Of a stretch of 64,000 nt of DNA, positions 19,806-31,740 are shown in pieces (the first letter of the stretch is position 1; each line of letters starts with the position of its first letter). A program made the translations under genes and the position numbers. Below the pieces are notes generated by a model. The model saw nothing but the letters and a program-made list of their open reading frames with translations. It ran no database searches and was not told where the DNA came from. The stretch comes from Eurosta solidaginis. Taxonomy: Eukaryota > Arthropoda > Insecta > Diptera > Tephritidae. Where the stretch lies: assembly GCF_040869045.1 (NCBI RefSeq), contig NC_090320.1, positions 118,305,112-118,369,111 on the forward strand, read 5' to 3'.

Positions 19806-22048
19806 ACATGAAAATTAAATATAGGCAGTTGCAAAATTCTCAAGCACGCATTTAATATTCAAAGTACTCTAAACCTTTTTTAAACCAAACCCAAATCTGA
19901 GGAAGAGCAACAAATAAGTAAAATAATAACTCTTAAAATTTCCAGAACAACAGTAAAGGCAGACTCATTAACCCTGCCAAAATTTAATAACAAATCAAAA
20001 TTTGCATGATTCCTTAGAATGCTCCTGACAAAAATGGTCATGGAGCAATAAGAACTGCTAGGACAGTGGAAATAAGCAAAACCTAAGAACAAAAAAATAC
20101 AAAAATTTTTAAACCAGCCCATAACAAAAAAACAAAAAAAAAATGAAGGAAAAGTCACAAAGTGAACATATATATATATATATATTGAAGCGCTATATAA
20201 ATTTGCAACAATGAGACATATTGAGCTCCTTTTCATAGAAAAATGGTAGCGTAAGAAATACAAGCAACCTGATTGTAGATGATAAAATTGACTTAGCACA
20301 ATTACTTATCAGGCTGTACACACGTTGTACAAATGCCGCCAATCTAGGACTTGTAAAGAATAAAAACACAGTTGTCCTGAGGGACAAATTGGTGATTAAG
20401 AATAAAATATTTACTGCAGTAGGCGAATTTATAAAATAAAATTGTTAACCAAGTTCTCAAAGATCAAATAATCGCACTAACCCAAAAGGTTGTGCATGTG
20501 ACAATCCCGGTAAAAAATAAAAATAATTCTTCATAAAAATCATGACAATTCTGTCATGGTGGCCCCCGCAGGAATCGCATGATATTGCTGGAAAATAGGA
20601 AAAATATGAAAAGAAAATTCAAAGATACGAAAAATTTTTGCATCGACTGTACCTTCCACTTACCCATTAATAAGAACTACTACCAATACATAGCTACCCT
20701 GCTCCTGCGTCAACAGCTACAACCCCTTAATTGTCTATGCAATTAAATTACAAATTTCACACCTCGTATGAAAAAAAATATCCAGAAAACAACAGAAAAA
20801 AGAAATATATCATTCAACATTACATGAATTACAATTTTATCACTATTAGTTATTAGAAATAAATATAAATATTTAGGCGCCTGGGTCTCATTTAAGAAAA
20901 CCTCTCAATTCAAGAGGTCATAATTTTAAAGAATAAGAAAAATATTTTTACATTAGCCATCGGTAGAATAGGCTATATTAATAGGGAAAAATCTTTTATC
21001 CTAAGTCCAAAATAGATTAGAAAATAGTAATAGGAAATATTTCTACTTTAACCAATATACAAAATAAGGAAATAATAGTCCATAAGAATAGGTTAAAAAC
21101 AATATAAAACACCTGCTAGTAACTCAAATAATCAAAAACCAGAAAAAAAGAAACATTTTCAAAAATAGCATTCCAATTTACTCGTCAATAAAAATGAGAA
21201 AACAAAAACAAACAATTCATATTGGTATCCAGTTACTGTTTAGGGCAGTGGCCTAATTAATTTCCTACCGGGTAGCCGCCCTCGACTTAATTTTTTTTTC
21301 GTTTGTCAACAATCCAAGCACTTCCAATCGTCCTCTTGATCCAGCATTTTCTTTCGTTAAGAGAGAAAATTCGGGGTTCGGTGGCGATTTGGAAGTTGCC
21401 GTCGGCTCTGATCTAGTTTGCCTGCCAACAAGTCACCAGCTGTTCCTGCGTTTTTCATCTTTGGATTTAAAATACAAACAAAACGTAAGTTCCTAAATTC
21501 CTTTATTGTGATATTTTATTAATTGACGAAATAAAGACATATTGTAATTATTACACATATTTCTATGTATAAATACTAATTATCTTGTTTTTATTTCTTT
21601 TCCGCAAAACACAATTGGATTCATTCCCGCCAATTGTGTTCAGTTACCATTAATTCAAAAACGTTAATTTGTAAACACATGCCGATTTTTAAGTGAGTCG
21701 ACGCTCTTAAGGGTCGGCTGTGCAAAAATTAGTAACCATAGTAAATATACGAAAACAAAAAAAAAAATAATAGCAAAAGTTAGCATATTATGAAGCAATA
21801 GTAAGCATAACGAGCACTGTATGTAAAGCAAATGTAAACGAATAAAAACAAAAAGAAAACGCATAAACTCATAATATCAAGTTACCACTATGACTGAATT
21901 AAAAAAATTTTTTTTTGGTAACACCAAGCAAGTTGACTGGGTCATTCAACGTAAAATGAAACAACACGGTACACTTATCACAGTGACATTAGAGTGACCG
22001 TCTATAATTAAGCATAAAATTATATACGCTCACTTAAAAGGCCGACGG
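19806..22048. other. Palindrome arm interior, unclassified AT-rich DNA
   Basis: No recognisable domain on either strand. Many short interrupted frames suggest an old decayed element. The part at about 21230-21660 is less AT-rich and could be an untranslated or LTR-like region. The mirror sequence is 24212-26452. Confidence 0.4.
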
Positions 22049-22444
22049 TGTAGTATTGCGTGGAATTCACCTGACTTTAAACACGCTTAACGTTACAAAT
22101 ATACTTACAAACAAGCTTTCATATCTAATTGACCCAGATAACCACCATGAGTTCATTCGCATTTGCCAAATCGCCCAATATATTGATGCGTCATACCAAA
22201 CTGCTCAAGCGGGAATCATATTGACAATATGTAGATCAATATAATAATTTGCTGACAAACCATTTCTCACTATTGAGTCATGCACTTCTAGTATGTAAAT
22301 ATTAATGTAAGTATGTACATATGTATAGGTTAAGAACTTCTGTATAAATAGGAACGAATTTCATCAATAAAGCAATTAATCAGATTTCTGCGCTGAACAT
22401 AAGCGCTCTAAAGAATTCGCTTTGTTTTTATTTTACTAGAAACA
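22049..22444 (+). repeat. LTR (copy 2), palindrome left arm
   Basis: 396 bp, the same family as 11955-12350, followed by about 150 bp of the same leader. The partner in the right arm lacks 30 bp. Confidence 0.8.
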
Positions 22445-23027
22445 TTTTATATGGCGATCCTGCCAGTCTAGATCAAAATTAGCAAAACTGCTAAAGATCT
22501 AGCTGGAGGAAAATCCTGGATAATAAACCAAGTAGGATTCGCCTTCAAACATTTTATATCGAACATTTTATATCCTCCTAGATGCCAAAATTAAATGATC
22601 CAGCTTCCGGAGATTTCTAGTTTTTCTAAAATGATGTTTTATTTATTTGGTAATGTCTAGAACAGCTTTGAAATACTAGAACGCCTACTTTTTTCTTTGC
22701 AAATTTCTCTCGACAGAGTTGAATTTTTTCTTTTCCGTCTTCGGATTATTGCCGAGTTCAAGGCGCGTCGTCTGACACCCTTACCGATATTTTTGGATGA
22801 GTCTTAACAGTCGACCGCTGTTCCAGACTTTTACTTCACCTTTAAAAAATTACTTAACTTATATTTTTTATTCAAACCTATGTGGTTTTATGCTTGTTGT
22901 TAGATTTTTATTCAAATTTTTATTAAATTTTTGCTTTAGTATCAGCTTTTTTAATGCTGTGAGTAATATGAGTCATTTTTGATGTAGATCATAAGCATTA
23001 CCCAGTCTAAAATAAGTAGGTACTAAA
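22445..23027. other. Leader remnant and inner palindrome arm
   Basis: 22445-22590 is the leader of the LTR element (CGATCCTGCC words). The rest to 23027 shows no gene. The open frame at 22797-22982 is identical in its mirror at 23308-23493 except for one residue and has no recognisable domain. Confidence 0.45.
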
Positions 23028-23262
23028 TGAGCCGTTTATTTTGAAAGTGGCATAAGTCATTTCCAACTCATGCTCTTAAATGCATTGTTATTTTTGAACG
23101 AATGCATATATAGATGGTTCTACAATTATAAAATAATAATAAGAATTGCATCTTTTGGATATTAGACTCTAAAAAACTGGAGGCGAGGAGAGATACAAAC
23201 AAATTACCACTGAACCTAAACGACATGAAATGACTTATGCCACTTTCAAAATAAACGGCTCA
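23028..23262. mobile_element. 235-bp TIR element (MITE) at the palindrome centre
   Basis: 36-bp perfect inverted ends, starting TGAGCCGTTTATTTTGAAAG at the left and ending in its complement at the right, enclose a 163-bp non-palindromic core (23064-23226). The right part (from about 23153) recurs directly at 28734-28844. Because the outer arms are also inverted, the MITE ends are continuous with the palindrome and no direct target duplication is visible. Confidence 0.65.
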
Positions 23263-23845
23263 TTTAGTACCTACTTATTTTAGACTGGGTAATGCTTATG
23301 ATCTACATCAAAAATGACTCATATTACTCACAGCATTAAAAAAGCTGATACTAAAGCAAAAATTTAATAAAAATTTGAATAAAAATCTAACAACAAGCAT
23401 CAAACCACATAGGTTTGAATAAAAAATATAAGTTAAGTAATTTTTTAAAGGTGAAGTAAAAGTCTGGAACAGCGGTCGACTGTTAAGACTCATCCAAAAA
23501 TATCGGTAAGGGTGTCAGACGACGCGCCTTGAACTCGGCAATAATCCGAAGACGGAAAAGAAAAAATTCAACTCTGTCGAGAGAAATTTGCAAAGAAAAA
23601 AGTAGGCGTTCTAGTATTTCAAAGCTGTTCTAGACATTACCAAATAAATAAAACATCATTTTAGAAAAACTAGAAATCTCCGGAAGCTGGATCATTTAAT
23701 TTTGGCATCTAGGAGGATATAAAATGTTCGATATAAAATGTTTGAAGGCGAATCCTACTTGGTTTATTATCCAGGATTTTCCTCCAGCTAGATCTTTAGC
23801 AGTTTTGCTAATTTTGATCTAGACTGGCAGGATCGCCATATAAAA

Positions 23846-24211
23846 TGTTTCTAGTAAAATAAAAACAAAGCGAATTCTTTAGAGCGCTTATGTTCAGCGC
23901 AGAAATCTGATTAATTGCTTTATTGATGAAATTCGTTCCTATTTATACAGAAGTTCTTAACCTATACATATGTACATACTTACATTAATATTTACATACT
24001 AGAAGTGCATGACTCAATAGTGAGAAATGGTTTGTCAGCAAATTATTATATTGATCTACATATTGTCAATATGATTCCCGCTTGAGCAGTTTGGTATGAC
24101 GCATCAATATATTGGTGCTTATCTGGGTCAATTAGATATGAAAGCTTGTTTGTAAGTATATTTGTAACGTTAAGCGTGTTTAAAGTCAGGTGAATTCCAC
24201 GCAATACTACA
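23846..24211 (-). repeat. LTR (copy 3), palindrome right arm
   Basis: Mirror of 22049-22444 with an internal 30-bp deletion near 24113 (the segment between CCCAGATAA and AATATATTG is shortened). Confidence 0.8.
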
Positions 24212-26452
24212 CCGTCGGCCTTTTAAGTGAGCGTATATAATTTTATGCTTAATTATAGACGGTCACTCTAATGTCACTGTGATAAGTGTACCGTGTTGTT
24301 TCATTTTACGTTGAATGACCCAGTCAACTTGCTTGGTGTTACCAAAAAAAAATTTTTTTAATTCAGTCATAGTGGTAACTTGATATTATGAGTTTATGCG
24401 TTTTCTTTTTGTTTTTATTCGTTTACATTTGCTTTACATACAGTGCTCGTTATGCTTACTATTGCTTCATAATATGCTAACTTTTGCTATTATTTTTTTT
24501 TTTGTTTTCGTATATTTACTATGGTTACTAATTTTTGCACAGCCGACCCTTAAGAGCGTCGACTCACTTAAAAATCGGCATGTGTTTACAAATTAACGTT
24601 TTTGAATTAATGGTAACTGAACACAATTGGCGGGAATGAATCCAATTGTGTTTTGCGGAAAAGAAATAAAAACAAGATAATTAGTATTTATACATAGAAA
24701 TATGTATAATAATTACAATATGTCTTTATTTCGTCAATTAATAAAATATCACAATAAAGGAATTTAGGAACTTACGTTTTGTTTGTATTTTAAATCCAAA
24801 GATGAAAAACGCAGGAACAGCTGGTGACTTGTTGGCAGGCAAACTAGATCAGAGCCGACGGCAACTTCCAAATCGCCACCGAACCCCGAATTTTCTCTCT
24901 TAACGAAAGAAAATGCTGGATCAAGAGGACGATTGGAAGTGCTTGGATTGTTGACAAACGAAAAAAAAATTAAGTCGAGGGCGGCTACCCGGTAGGAAAT
25001 TAATTAGGCCACTGCCCTAAACAGTAACTGGATACCAATATGAATTGTTTGTTTTTGTTTTCTCATTTTTATTGACGAGTAAATTGGAATGCTATTTTTG
25101 AAAATGTTTCTTTTTTTCTGGTTTTTGATTATTTGAGTTACTAGCAGGTGTTTTATATTGTTTTTAACCTATTCTTATGGACTATTATTTCCTTATTTTG
25201 TATATTGGTTAAAGTAGAAATATTTCCTATTACTATTTTCTAATCTATTTTGGACTTAGGATAAAAGATTTTTCCCTATTAATATAGCCTATTCTACCGA
25301 TGGCTAATGTAAAAATATTTTTCTTATTCTTTAAAATTATGACCTCTTGAATTGAGAGGTTTTCTTAAATGAGACCCAGGCGCCTAAATATTTATATTTA
25401 TTTCTAATAACTAATAGTGATAAAATTGTAATTCATGTAATGTTGAATGATATATTTCTTTTTTCTGTTGTTTTCTGGATATTTTTTTTCATACGAGGTG
25501 TGAAATTTGTAATTTAATTGCATAGACAATTAAGGGGTTGTAGCTGTTGACGCAGGAGCAGGGTAGCTATGTATTGGTAGTAGTTCTTATTAATGGGTAA
25601 GTGGAAGGTACAGTCGATGCAAAAATTTTTCGTATCTTTGAATTTTCTTTTCATATTTTTCCTATTTTCCAGCAATATCATGCGATTCCTGCGGGGGCCA
25701 CCATGACAGAATTGTCATGATTTTTATGAAGAATTATTTTTATTTTTTACCGCGATTGTCACATGCACAACCTTTTGGGTTAGTGCGATTATTTGATCTT
25801 TGAGAACTTGGTTAACAATTTTATTTTATAAATTCGCCTACTGCAGTAAATATTTTATTCTTAATCACCAATTTGTCCCTCAGGACAACTGTGTTTTTAT
25901 TCTTTACAAGTCCTAGATTGGCGGCATTTGTACAACGTGTGTACAGCCTGATAAGTAATTGTGCTAAGTCAATTTTATCATCTACAATCAGGTTGCTTGT
26001 ATTTCTTACGCTACCATTTTTCTATGAAAAGGAGCTCAATATGTCTCATTGTTGCAAATTTATATAGCGCTTCAACATATATATATATATGTTCACTTTG
26101 TGACTTTTCCTTCATTTTTTTTTTGTTTTTTTGTTATGGGCTGGTTTAAAAATTTTTGTATTTTTTTGTTCTTAGGTTTTGCTTATTTCCACTGTCCTAG
26201 CAGTTCTTATTGCTCCATGACCATTTTTGTCAGGAGCATTCTAAGGAATCATGCAAATTTTGATTTGTTATTAAATTTTGGCAGGGTTAATGAGTCTGCC
26301 TTTACTGTTGTTCTGGAAATTTTAAGAGTTATTATTTTACTTATTTGTTGCTCTTCCTCAGATTTGGGTTTGGTTTAAAAAAGGTTTAGAGTACTTTGAA
26401 TATTAAATGCGTGCTTGAGAATTTTGCAACTGCCTATATTTAATTTTCATGT
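24212..26452. other. Right-arm interior, unclassified AT-rich DNA
   Basis: Mirror of 19806-22048. Small differences include the length of a TA run near 26075 and single-base changes near 24707 and 25752. No gene recognised. Confidence 0.4.
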
Positions 26453-26816
26453 AAAAAAAATAAATAAATGTAAGGCGCGATAACCTCTGAAGAGATCTAA
26501 GGCCGAGCTTCTCTTCCAATTTGCGTCGTGCTCCTCTTGTTTTTCCCTACAAATTGGCCGGACGGGACCTACATGTTTTATGCCGACTCCGAACGGCATC
26601 TGCAAGGTAGATGAGTTTTCACTGAGAGCTTTTCATGGCAGAAATACACCCGGAGCGCTTGCCAAACACTGTCGAGGGGCGACCCCGCTTAGAAAAATTT
26701 TCTTCTAATTGAAAAACCTTATTTCTAAAATTTTAATGTTGCTTTGCCCGGGGTGTGAACCCAGGGCATACGGTGTGGTAGGCGGAGCACGCTACCATCA
26801 CACCACGGTGGTTTGG
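26453..26816 (-). mobile_element. tRNA-derived SINE, copy 3 (palindrome right arm)
   Basis: Mirror of copy 2, with TTCATGT duplications at 26446-26452 and 26817-26823. Confidence 0.85.
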
Positions 26817-27479
26817 TTCATGTAGTTTTTGATTATAGTGGCCATTGCAATGACTAATAGCACGATAACGCAGATTAAAACTGCTAGCCAAACATCTGGA
26901 ATGTTTGGAGCACTTTTCGTTTCTGGTTCAGCCCTGATTTATTTGACATTATAAAGATTTAAGAAGGATTTTGTTAATTTTATTTTTCCTTATTTAATTA
27001 ATATTATAGAAACTACTGTTTAAAATTTGTTTCTAAAATTTTTGATTTTCTTAAAAGAATTTTCTAAAGTTAATATTTTTATTTTTTCTAGTTTTCTTAA
27101 AATTGAAAATTTTTTTTCAAAGTATCGTTTAAAATTAAATTTCATGTTATTATTATTTTTTTTTACGCCACATTGGGCTTCAATCTTTTTCCCTATTTTT
27201 TGTATTAGTTGGTGTCATGTTCAAATCTGACATCAAACTTTTTGTAAAAAGAAGTTTGTTCATCCTACCATATTAAAAAAATTCCTGAGCATTTCAATTT
27301 ACGTATTTAAATTTTGAAATTTAATTTAAAAAAAAATTGTTTGGTAACATTTAATTAATTCATTTTTTTTTTTCAATTTTTCTCTAAATTCTTTTCAGTT
27401 TACTTAGATTATTTTCTAAAGTCTCCTAGCGCTAAAAAAAAATCCTAAGCAGAAATGAAATTTTTTGCTAATGGCCATT

Positions 27480-27915
27480 TTATATTACATTATAGACATT
27501 ACACTTTATAGACATGGCTTAATGCAACTCATGGCTAGAATATAAAAGAGACTTGTTCAGCATTGACCCAAATACTCAAAAGCATATGGACCTTTTAGAA
27601 TTCCGACAAGATGTTTCTGATGGGCTAATTTCTCTGTCCAACAAAAATGAGTGTTCTAGTAAACGTGGGCGGCCAAAAGGGGCACTGAGCGAAGAACGTG
27701 TAGCTAAATCAAGACGTACGAATGAAACAGCTCCTGCTGTTTCCATACGATATGATGGAAACCAACATTGGCCGGAGCATACAGAAAAGAAAAGCAGATG
27801 CAAAATCAACGGATGTTCAGGATATACCAGGTTCAAGTGTTCAAAATGCCAGATTCACCTATGCCTCCCTAATGGAGCTCGGGATTGCTTCAAGGACTAC
27901 CATTATATAAGCTAA
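27480..27915 (+). pseudogene. piggyBac-like transposase, C-terminal relic
   Basis: piggyBac transposases cut and paste DNA at TTAA. The readable part starts in HFIDMA, then an in-frame stop, then CNSWLEYKRDL, a block typical of the region after the catalytic core. The open frame 27553-27915 continues with MDLLEFRQDV, a basic linker (SSKRGRPKGAL) and a Cys/His-rich end, with KSRCKINGC, FKCSKC, LC and RDCFKDYH, resembling the piggyBac C-terminal zinc-binding domain that recognises the element ends. The catalytic domain upstream is gone. The stop lies about 480 bp before a TTAA-CCC terminus at 28399-28403. Confidence 0.75.
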
Positions 27916-28384
27916 ATATCTATAACTATCGTAATAAAAATATGAATTCTTATTATTATTTTTAATATTATTATTTTTATTATTATAATTATTGTTATTA
28001 TCACTATTATTTCCACTATTATTATTCATTATCTTCATTACTTTTTGATTTGGTTTTAGTAATTACTTAAACTGAAGTGTTAATAAAAATGTTATATGTA
28101 TGTATTCATGTTTATATGAATATTTTTGAATTTCTGATTTTATATTTTCATTTCCAGCATTGTATGTCATAAATAAAACAAAATAAATTGAATAAAACAT
28201 CTTTGCTTCAAATATTACATATGTATGTTTTTCTGTACCTTTAACGAAATTTGTTGCCATATGGCAACATTGAAAAAAACTGTTTTCCGAAAATAATTTT
28301 GAAATTTTTTTTATTTATTATTGCTAATGGAACCAATAAGAGGTCTCGCGTAAAATTGTAGATTTTTTGACTACTCTATAAAAA

Positions 28385-28403
28385 GTTGTACTGAAAGGGT
28401 TAA
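28385..28403 (-). repeat. piggyBac-type terminus, right arm
   Basis: Mirror of 14017-14035: GTTGTACTGAAAGGG followed by TTAA (28400-28403). Confidence 0.65.
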
Positions 28404-28733
28404 ACATTTTCCCTGAATTTTAAAATTTTTTTTCGTTCAGAAAAAATGTTGAGCCAGCTCTAACTTGCACACTCAAATTGATTGCCCTACAAAACTGTGT
28501 ACTCAGAAATATGGTAGAATTGTTGAAATTTGCTAGAATTGCCAAAAAGTTGAAAATGTTGATGGCCGTTTTGGCATATTTTAAAAAATTTCCCTGAACT
28601 TTGTTCAAATTTTTAAGGACATTTTTTATGGTTTATGTTTTAGAAATCGTTTTATTTTAATTGGGAATTATTAGAGATATTATCTTAGTATTTCGTCTAA
28701 TGCAATTAAAAAAAATGTTATTGAACGAAATAA

Positions 28734-28844
28734 TCTTTTGGATATTAGACTCTAAAAAACTGGAGGCGAGGAGAGATACAAACAAATTACCACTGAACCT
28801 AAACGACATGAAATGACTTATGCCACTTTCAAAATAAACGGCTC
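28734..28844 (-). mobile_element. Partial copy of the central MITE at the outer end of the right arm
   Basis: The 110 bp from ATCTTTTGGATATTAG to the inverted end ...AACGGCTCA match 23153-23262 in the same orientation. The copy abuts the arm end, so the right arm lies between two direct copies of half of this MITE. Confidence 0.8.
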
Positions 28845-30310
28845 AAATATGACAATTGGCGGCGGCGCGCCAAAATTGACATAAATCGGAGTCATGGCAT
28901 TGGGTTTGTGGTGGGAAAGAAACTTCGCCGCCAAGTACTATACTGTGAACGAGCATCTCGGCGCGATAGGCATTAAGGCGAAGTTTTTCAATACCTCGTT
29001 TATATGTGCTTTCGCACCTGTAGACAATACGGACGAAAAGGACAAGGACTCCTTCTATTAAAAACTAGAAAAGACATACGATCACTGCCCCCGACATGAT
29101 ATAAAAATCATGCTGGGCGACTCCCGGGTTGGGCAAAGAAGGGGTCTTAATAAAATAAATGTAAGGCGCGATAACCTCCGAAGAGATCTAAGGCCGAGCT
29201 TCTCTTCCAATTTGCGTCGTGCTCCTCTTGATTTTTCCCTACAAATTGGCCGGACGGGACCTACATGTTTTATGCCGACTCCGAACGGCATCTGCAAGGC
29301 AGATGAGTTTTCACTGAGAGCTTTTCATGGCAGAAATACAATCGGAGCGCTTGCCAGACACTGCCGAAAGAAGGGGTCTTACAGTTGGAAAATTTAGCTT
29401 CCAAGATGTAACATCTCCCAATGGATTGAAGTTACTTGGCTGCCCCCTGATCGAATAACATGAAACCAAACAAAACGTGAGACAGAACGAAGCGCCTGCG
29501 AGAATCTTCAGATGCAGACTGATAGGAATAATGCCAGAAAAGTTTACCAAAAAGTCCGGTGGATGACGGAAGGTTACATGACCGGGCGGATTCTTGCAGG
29601 GGTGATTAAGGCAACCTGGTAACTGACGAATAGAGTGTGCTTAAGTTGTGGAGAGGATACTTCTCCTCATTGCTAGTTAGCGAGGGAGAAGACGAACCCG
29701 GTACCCCAATCGTCTATGATGAAAAACACATTCCGCACCTGACTATGACAAATCACAAGGCGCCAGGTAATGACGGGATACCTTCCATCCAAGCTGTTCA
29801 AACACGTAGGCGAAGAGTTGGTAAAGAGCATGAGACAACTGCTATGCAAAATATGGTCGGATGAGCGCATGCCTTCCGATTGGAATTTATTTGTGCCATG
29901 CCCAATCCACAGGAAAGGCGATCCGGCAAACCGCGCCAATTACCGCGGAATCGGACTACTTCATAGCGCGTATAAGTTTCAATCTAGTGTACTGTGCGAA
30001 AGACTGTAGCCCATAGTCAGCAACCTGATTGGACCTTATAAGTGCGGTTTTAGACCTCGTACATCTACTATCGACCAGATATTCACGATGCGCCAGACCC
30101 TTGAAAAGACTCACGATAAGAGAATCGACACTCATCATTTTTTTTTTCGACTTCAAAGCAGCCTTTGACAGCGCAAAAAGAAGTTGCTTGTATGCTGCTA
30201 TGTCTGACTTTAAGTTAACTGCAAAGTTAATAAGACTCTGCCAAATGACGTTAAGCTACACTATCAGCTCCGTGAGTATTGGGAAGGACGACTCCGAGCC
30301 AATCGAGGCT
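28845..30310 (+). pseudogene. Decayed RTE-like element (endonuclease and RT remnants)
   Basis: Endonuclease-like words appear first: GFVVGKK, ICAFAP, KLEKTYDHCPRHDIKIMLGD and TVGKFSFQDVTSPNGL, with an in-frame stop in between. RT blocks follow after about 29590: KHVGEELVKSMRQLLCKIW, IHRKGDPANRANYRGIGLL, YKCGFRPRTSTIDQIFT and FFFDFKAAFDSA, each in different frames, ending about 30310. A 5'-truncated SINE splits the endonuclease part. It is the same broad family as the RTE at 5632. Many frameshifts and stops make it non-functional. Confidence 0.75.
29135..29381 (-). mobile_element. 5'-truncated SINE (copy 4) with 15-bp target duplication
   Basis: The SINE body at 29150-29366 has only the tRNA-unrelated 3' part; the tRNA-like head is missing. 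AAAGAAGGGGTCTTA flanks it exactly at 29135-29149 and 29367-29381. A long duplication plus 5' truncation is the expected product of LINE-type target-primed reverse transcription. Confidence 0.9.
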
Positions 30311-30560
30311 TCAGACAAGGCGACTGACAAATGCATAGACACAAGATTTTGCATAAGATGCTTTGTGCAGAGTAGACGTCTTAAGTTGGAAAGGTCCAGT
30401 ATAGTCGACGGCGGTGGTGTGAAATGAGGGATAGAAGGTAGTCCCTTCAGGGGGTAGTGCCGTTTCCACTTGCCGTTTGTAGATAGAGCACGTTTTTAGT
30501 GGAAGATGCACTTCTTCACCTTCTGTTTAAGTCGCCTTCTGTTAAGTCACCTTCTATTCT
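30311..30560 (-). pseudogene. BEL/Pao integrase scrap
   Basis: Minus-strand words CSIYKRQVETALPPEG and FHTTAVDYTGPFQLK match the start of a BEL/Pao integrase core: the cofactor-like PPE motif and the first catalytic Asp in VDYTGPF. The expected following block is lost at the RTE junction. It is unrelated in position to the BEL element at 35452-41738. Confidence 0.65.
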
Positions 30561-30882
30561 TGTTGTATTATTCGTGTCATGAGTTTCTCTGCATGCAGAG
30601 AGCAGAACCTTAAACTGTCAGAAATGATTATAGGGCAGCACTCATTACAACTAAAACCAGCATGGAAGAGTCGATCCTTTACAGGCATAAGGGCCTGCTT
30701 CGTCGAGCGTAGATTTCGAAGATTATAAGGCGCATTTTTTAACTAGTGGTTTGCGGAATTGTAAATCGGCCATAACTGGATGGTAATATTTTTTCTGCGT
30801 AGCCAGAACTACGCAGACCTTTGGGTGATGAACTTTCTCTTGGGTTAGGATGACCGTTTAGGGGATGTTCGGTCCTCTTGCC
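30561..30882. other. No gene recognised
   Basis: Short stretch between two TE relics; a small hairpin (CTGCGTAG/CTACGCAG) is near 30797-30820. Confidence 0.4.
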
Positions 30883-31740
30883 CTATGAATAAAACGGTAC
30901 ATATGTGCAACGACTTGTGTAACTATTGCGAAAGAAGAAAAGCATTTCAGCGGAAAAAAGTAATTTCAATTCGTCATTTTGTAGCAAATCTCTAAATTTA
31001 ATTTTGTCGATGTTTTTGGAATTTTCTTGAAATCGCCGAAATAACTGAACGTCCTTACTAATCACGTTGCAGCTCCTCTTATAACGCCTGTGTTTACCGA
31101 TGTCGTATCAAAACAACAGGCCACAATATCATCCTTCAGATCCCATTCAAATAACAGTTCATACAACGTATCAGCTATTTCCGAGCCTGTTGCAGCATAT
31201 AATTTTGGAGCTCCAATTATCACCATTCCTGTAAGTAACAACAACTGGAAGTCGTTTCACCTTTTCACGACCTGTTATTTCTGGAAGTGGTTTTCCATCC
31301 CAATGCAAAGTGCCGCAATTTATCTATTTAAAAAAAACCTACTATTCAAAATTTGTTCATTCAAGAGCAGTATAGTTTTAATAAGAAAACGTCAAAGAAA
31401 TTTTTTGTAGTTGTTTGCAATTTTAAAATATATATTTTCATTTCGATATACTTTTTTTTAAATTTCTTTCGACATGCTTGTTGCAAGAACAAGTCGCAGT
31501 GCAGGCTTAAATTTGTTGTGGCATCACGCATTTCGAAAGAAGATTTATAAAAAAAAATATGTGTATACTTTTTTAAATAAATAAACTTCAAGCTTGACTT
31601 CAATGGATATATGTATTTGTGTATAAAAAAGTTTATTTGAGCGTTTTTTACGTGAATACCACGATTCATTGATAAACACATTTGCACAGACTTAATTTAA
31701 TTTTCATATTTCTTTGTGGAAAGCAATATATATTTTGCCC
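30883..31740 (-). pseudogene. Second copy of the 5' part of an unclassified transposase
   Basis: About 790 bp nearly identical to 32430-33240. Minus-strand frames give GMVIIGAPKL, LFEWDLKDDIVACCFDTTS and NTGVIRGA, then FRRFQENSKN. The CCFDTTSxNTG block occurs in many insect and cnidarian transposase-like proteins, but I cannot name the superfamily. It lies directly downstream of the rest of the gene, so this is a partial tandem duplication. Confidence 0.55.

Larger units (their letters stand above)
13687..23063 (+). repeat. Left arm of a long palindrome
   Basis: This arm is the reverse complement of 23227-28733. Once the retrotransposon at 14202-18034 and its 4-bp duplication are set aside it is about 5540 bp against 5507 bp in the right arm. 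I noticed only about eight differences, including a 30-bp deletion in the right-arm LTR and a 1-bp indel in the piggyBac relic. Contents from the outer end inwards: piggyBac-type terminus, piggyBac transposase relic, SINE, unclassified AT-rich DNA, LTR with leader. Confidence 0.9.
23227..28733 (-). repeat. Right arm of the long palindrome
   Basis: Reverse complement of the left arm with the gypsy-type insertion absent. It ends at 28733, immediately before a second, partial copy of the central MITE. Confidence 0.9.

Noticed and set aside
24396..26378. Paired open frames in the two palindrome arms
   Set aside because: Their conservation follows from the arms being copies of each other; the peptides are low-complexity and hydrophobic and show no known domain.
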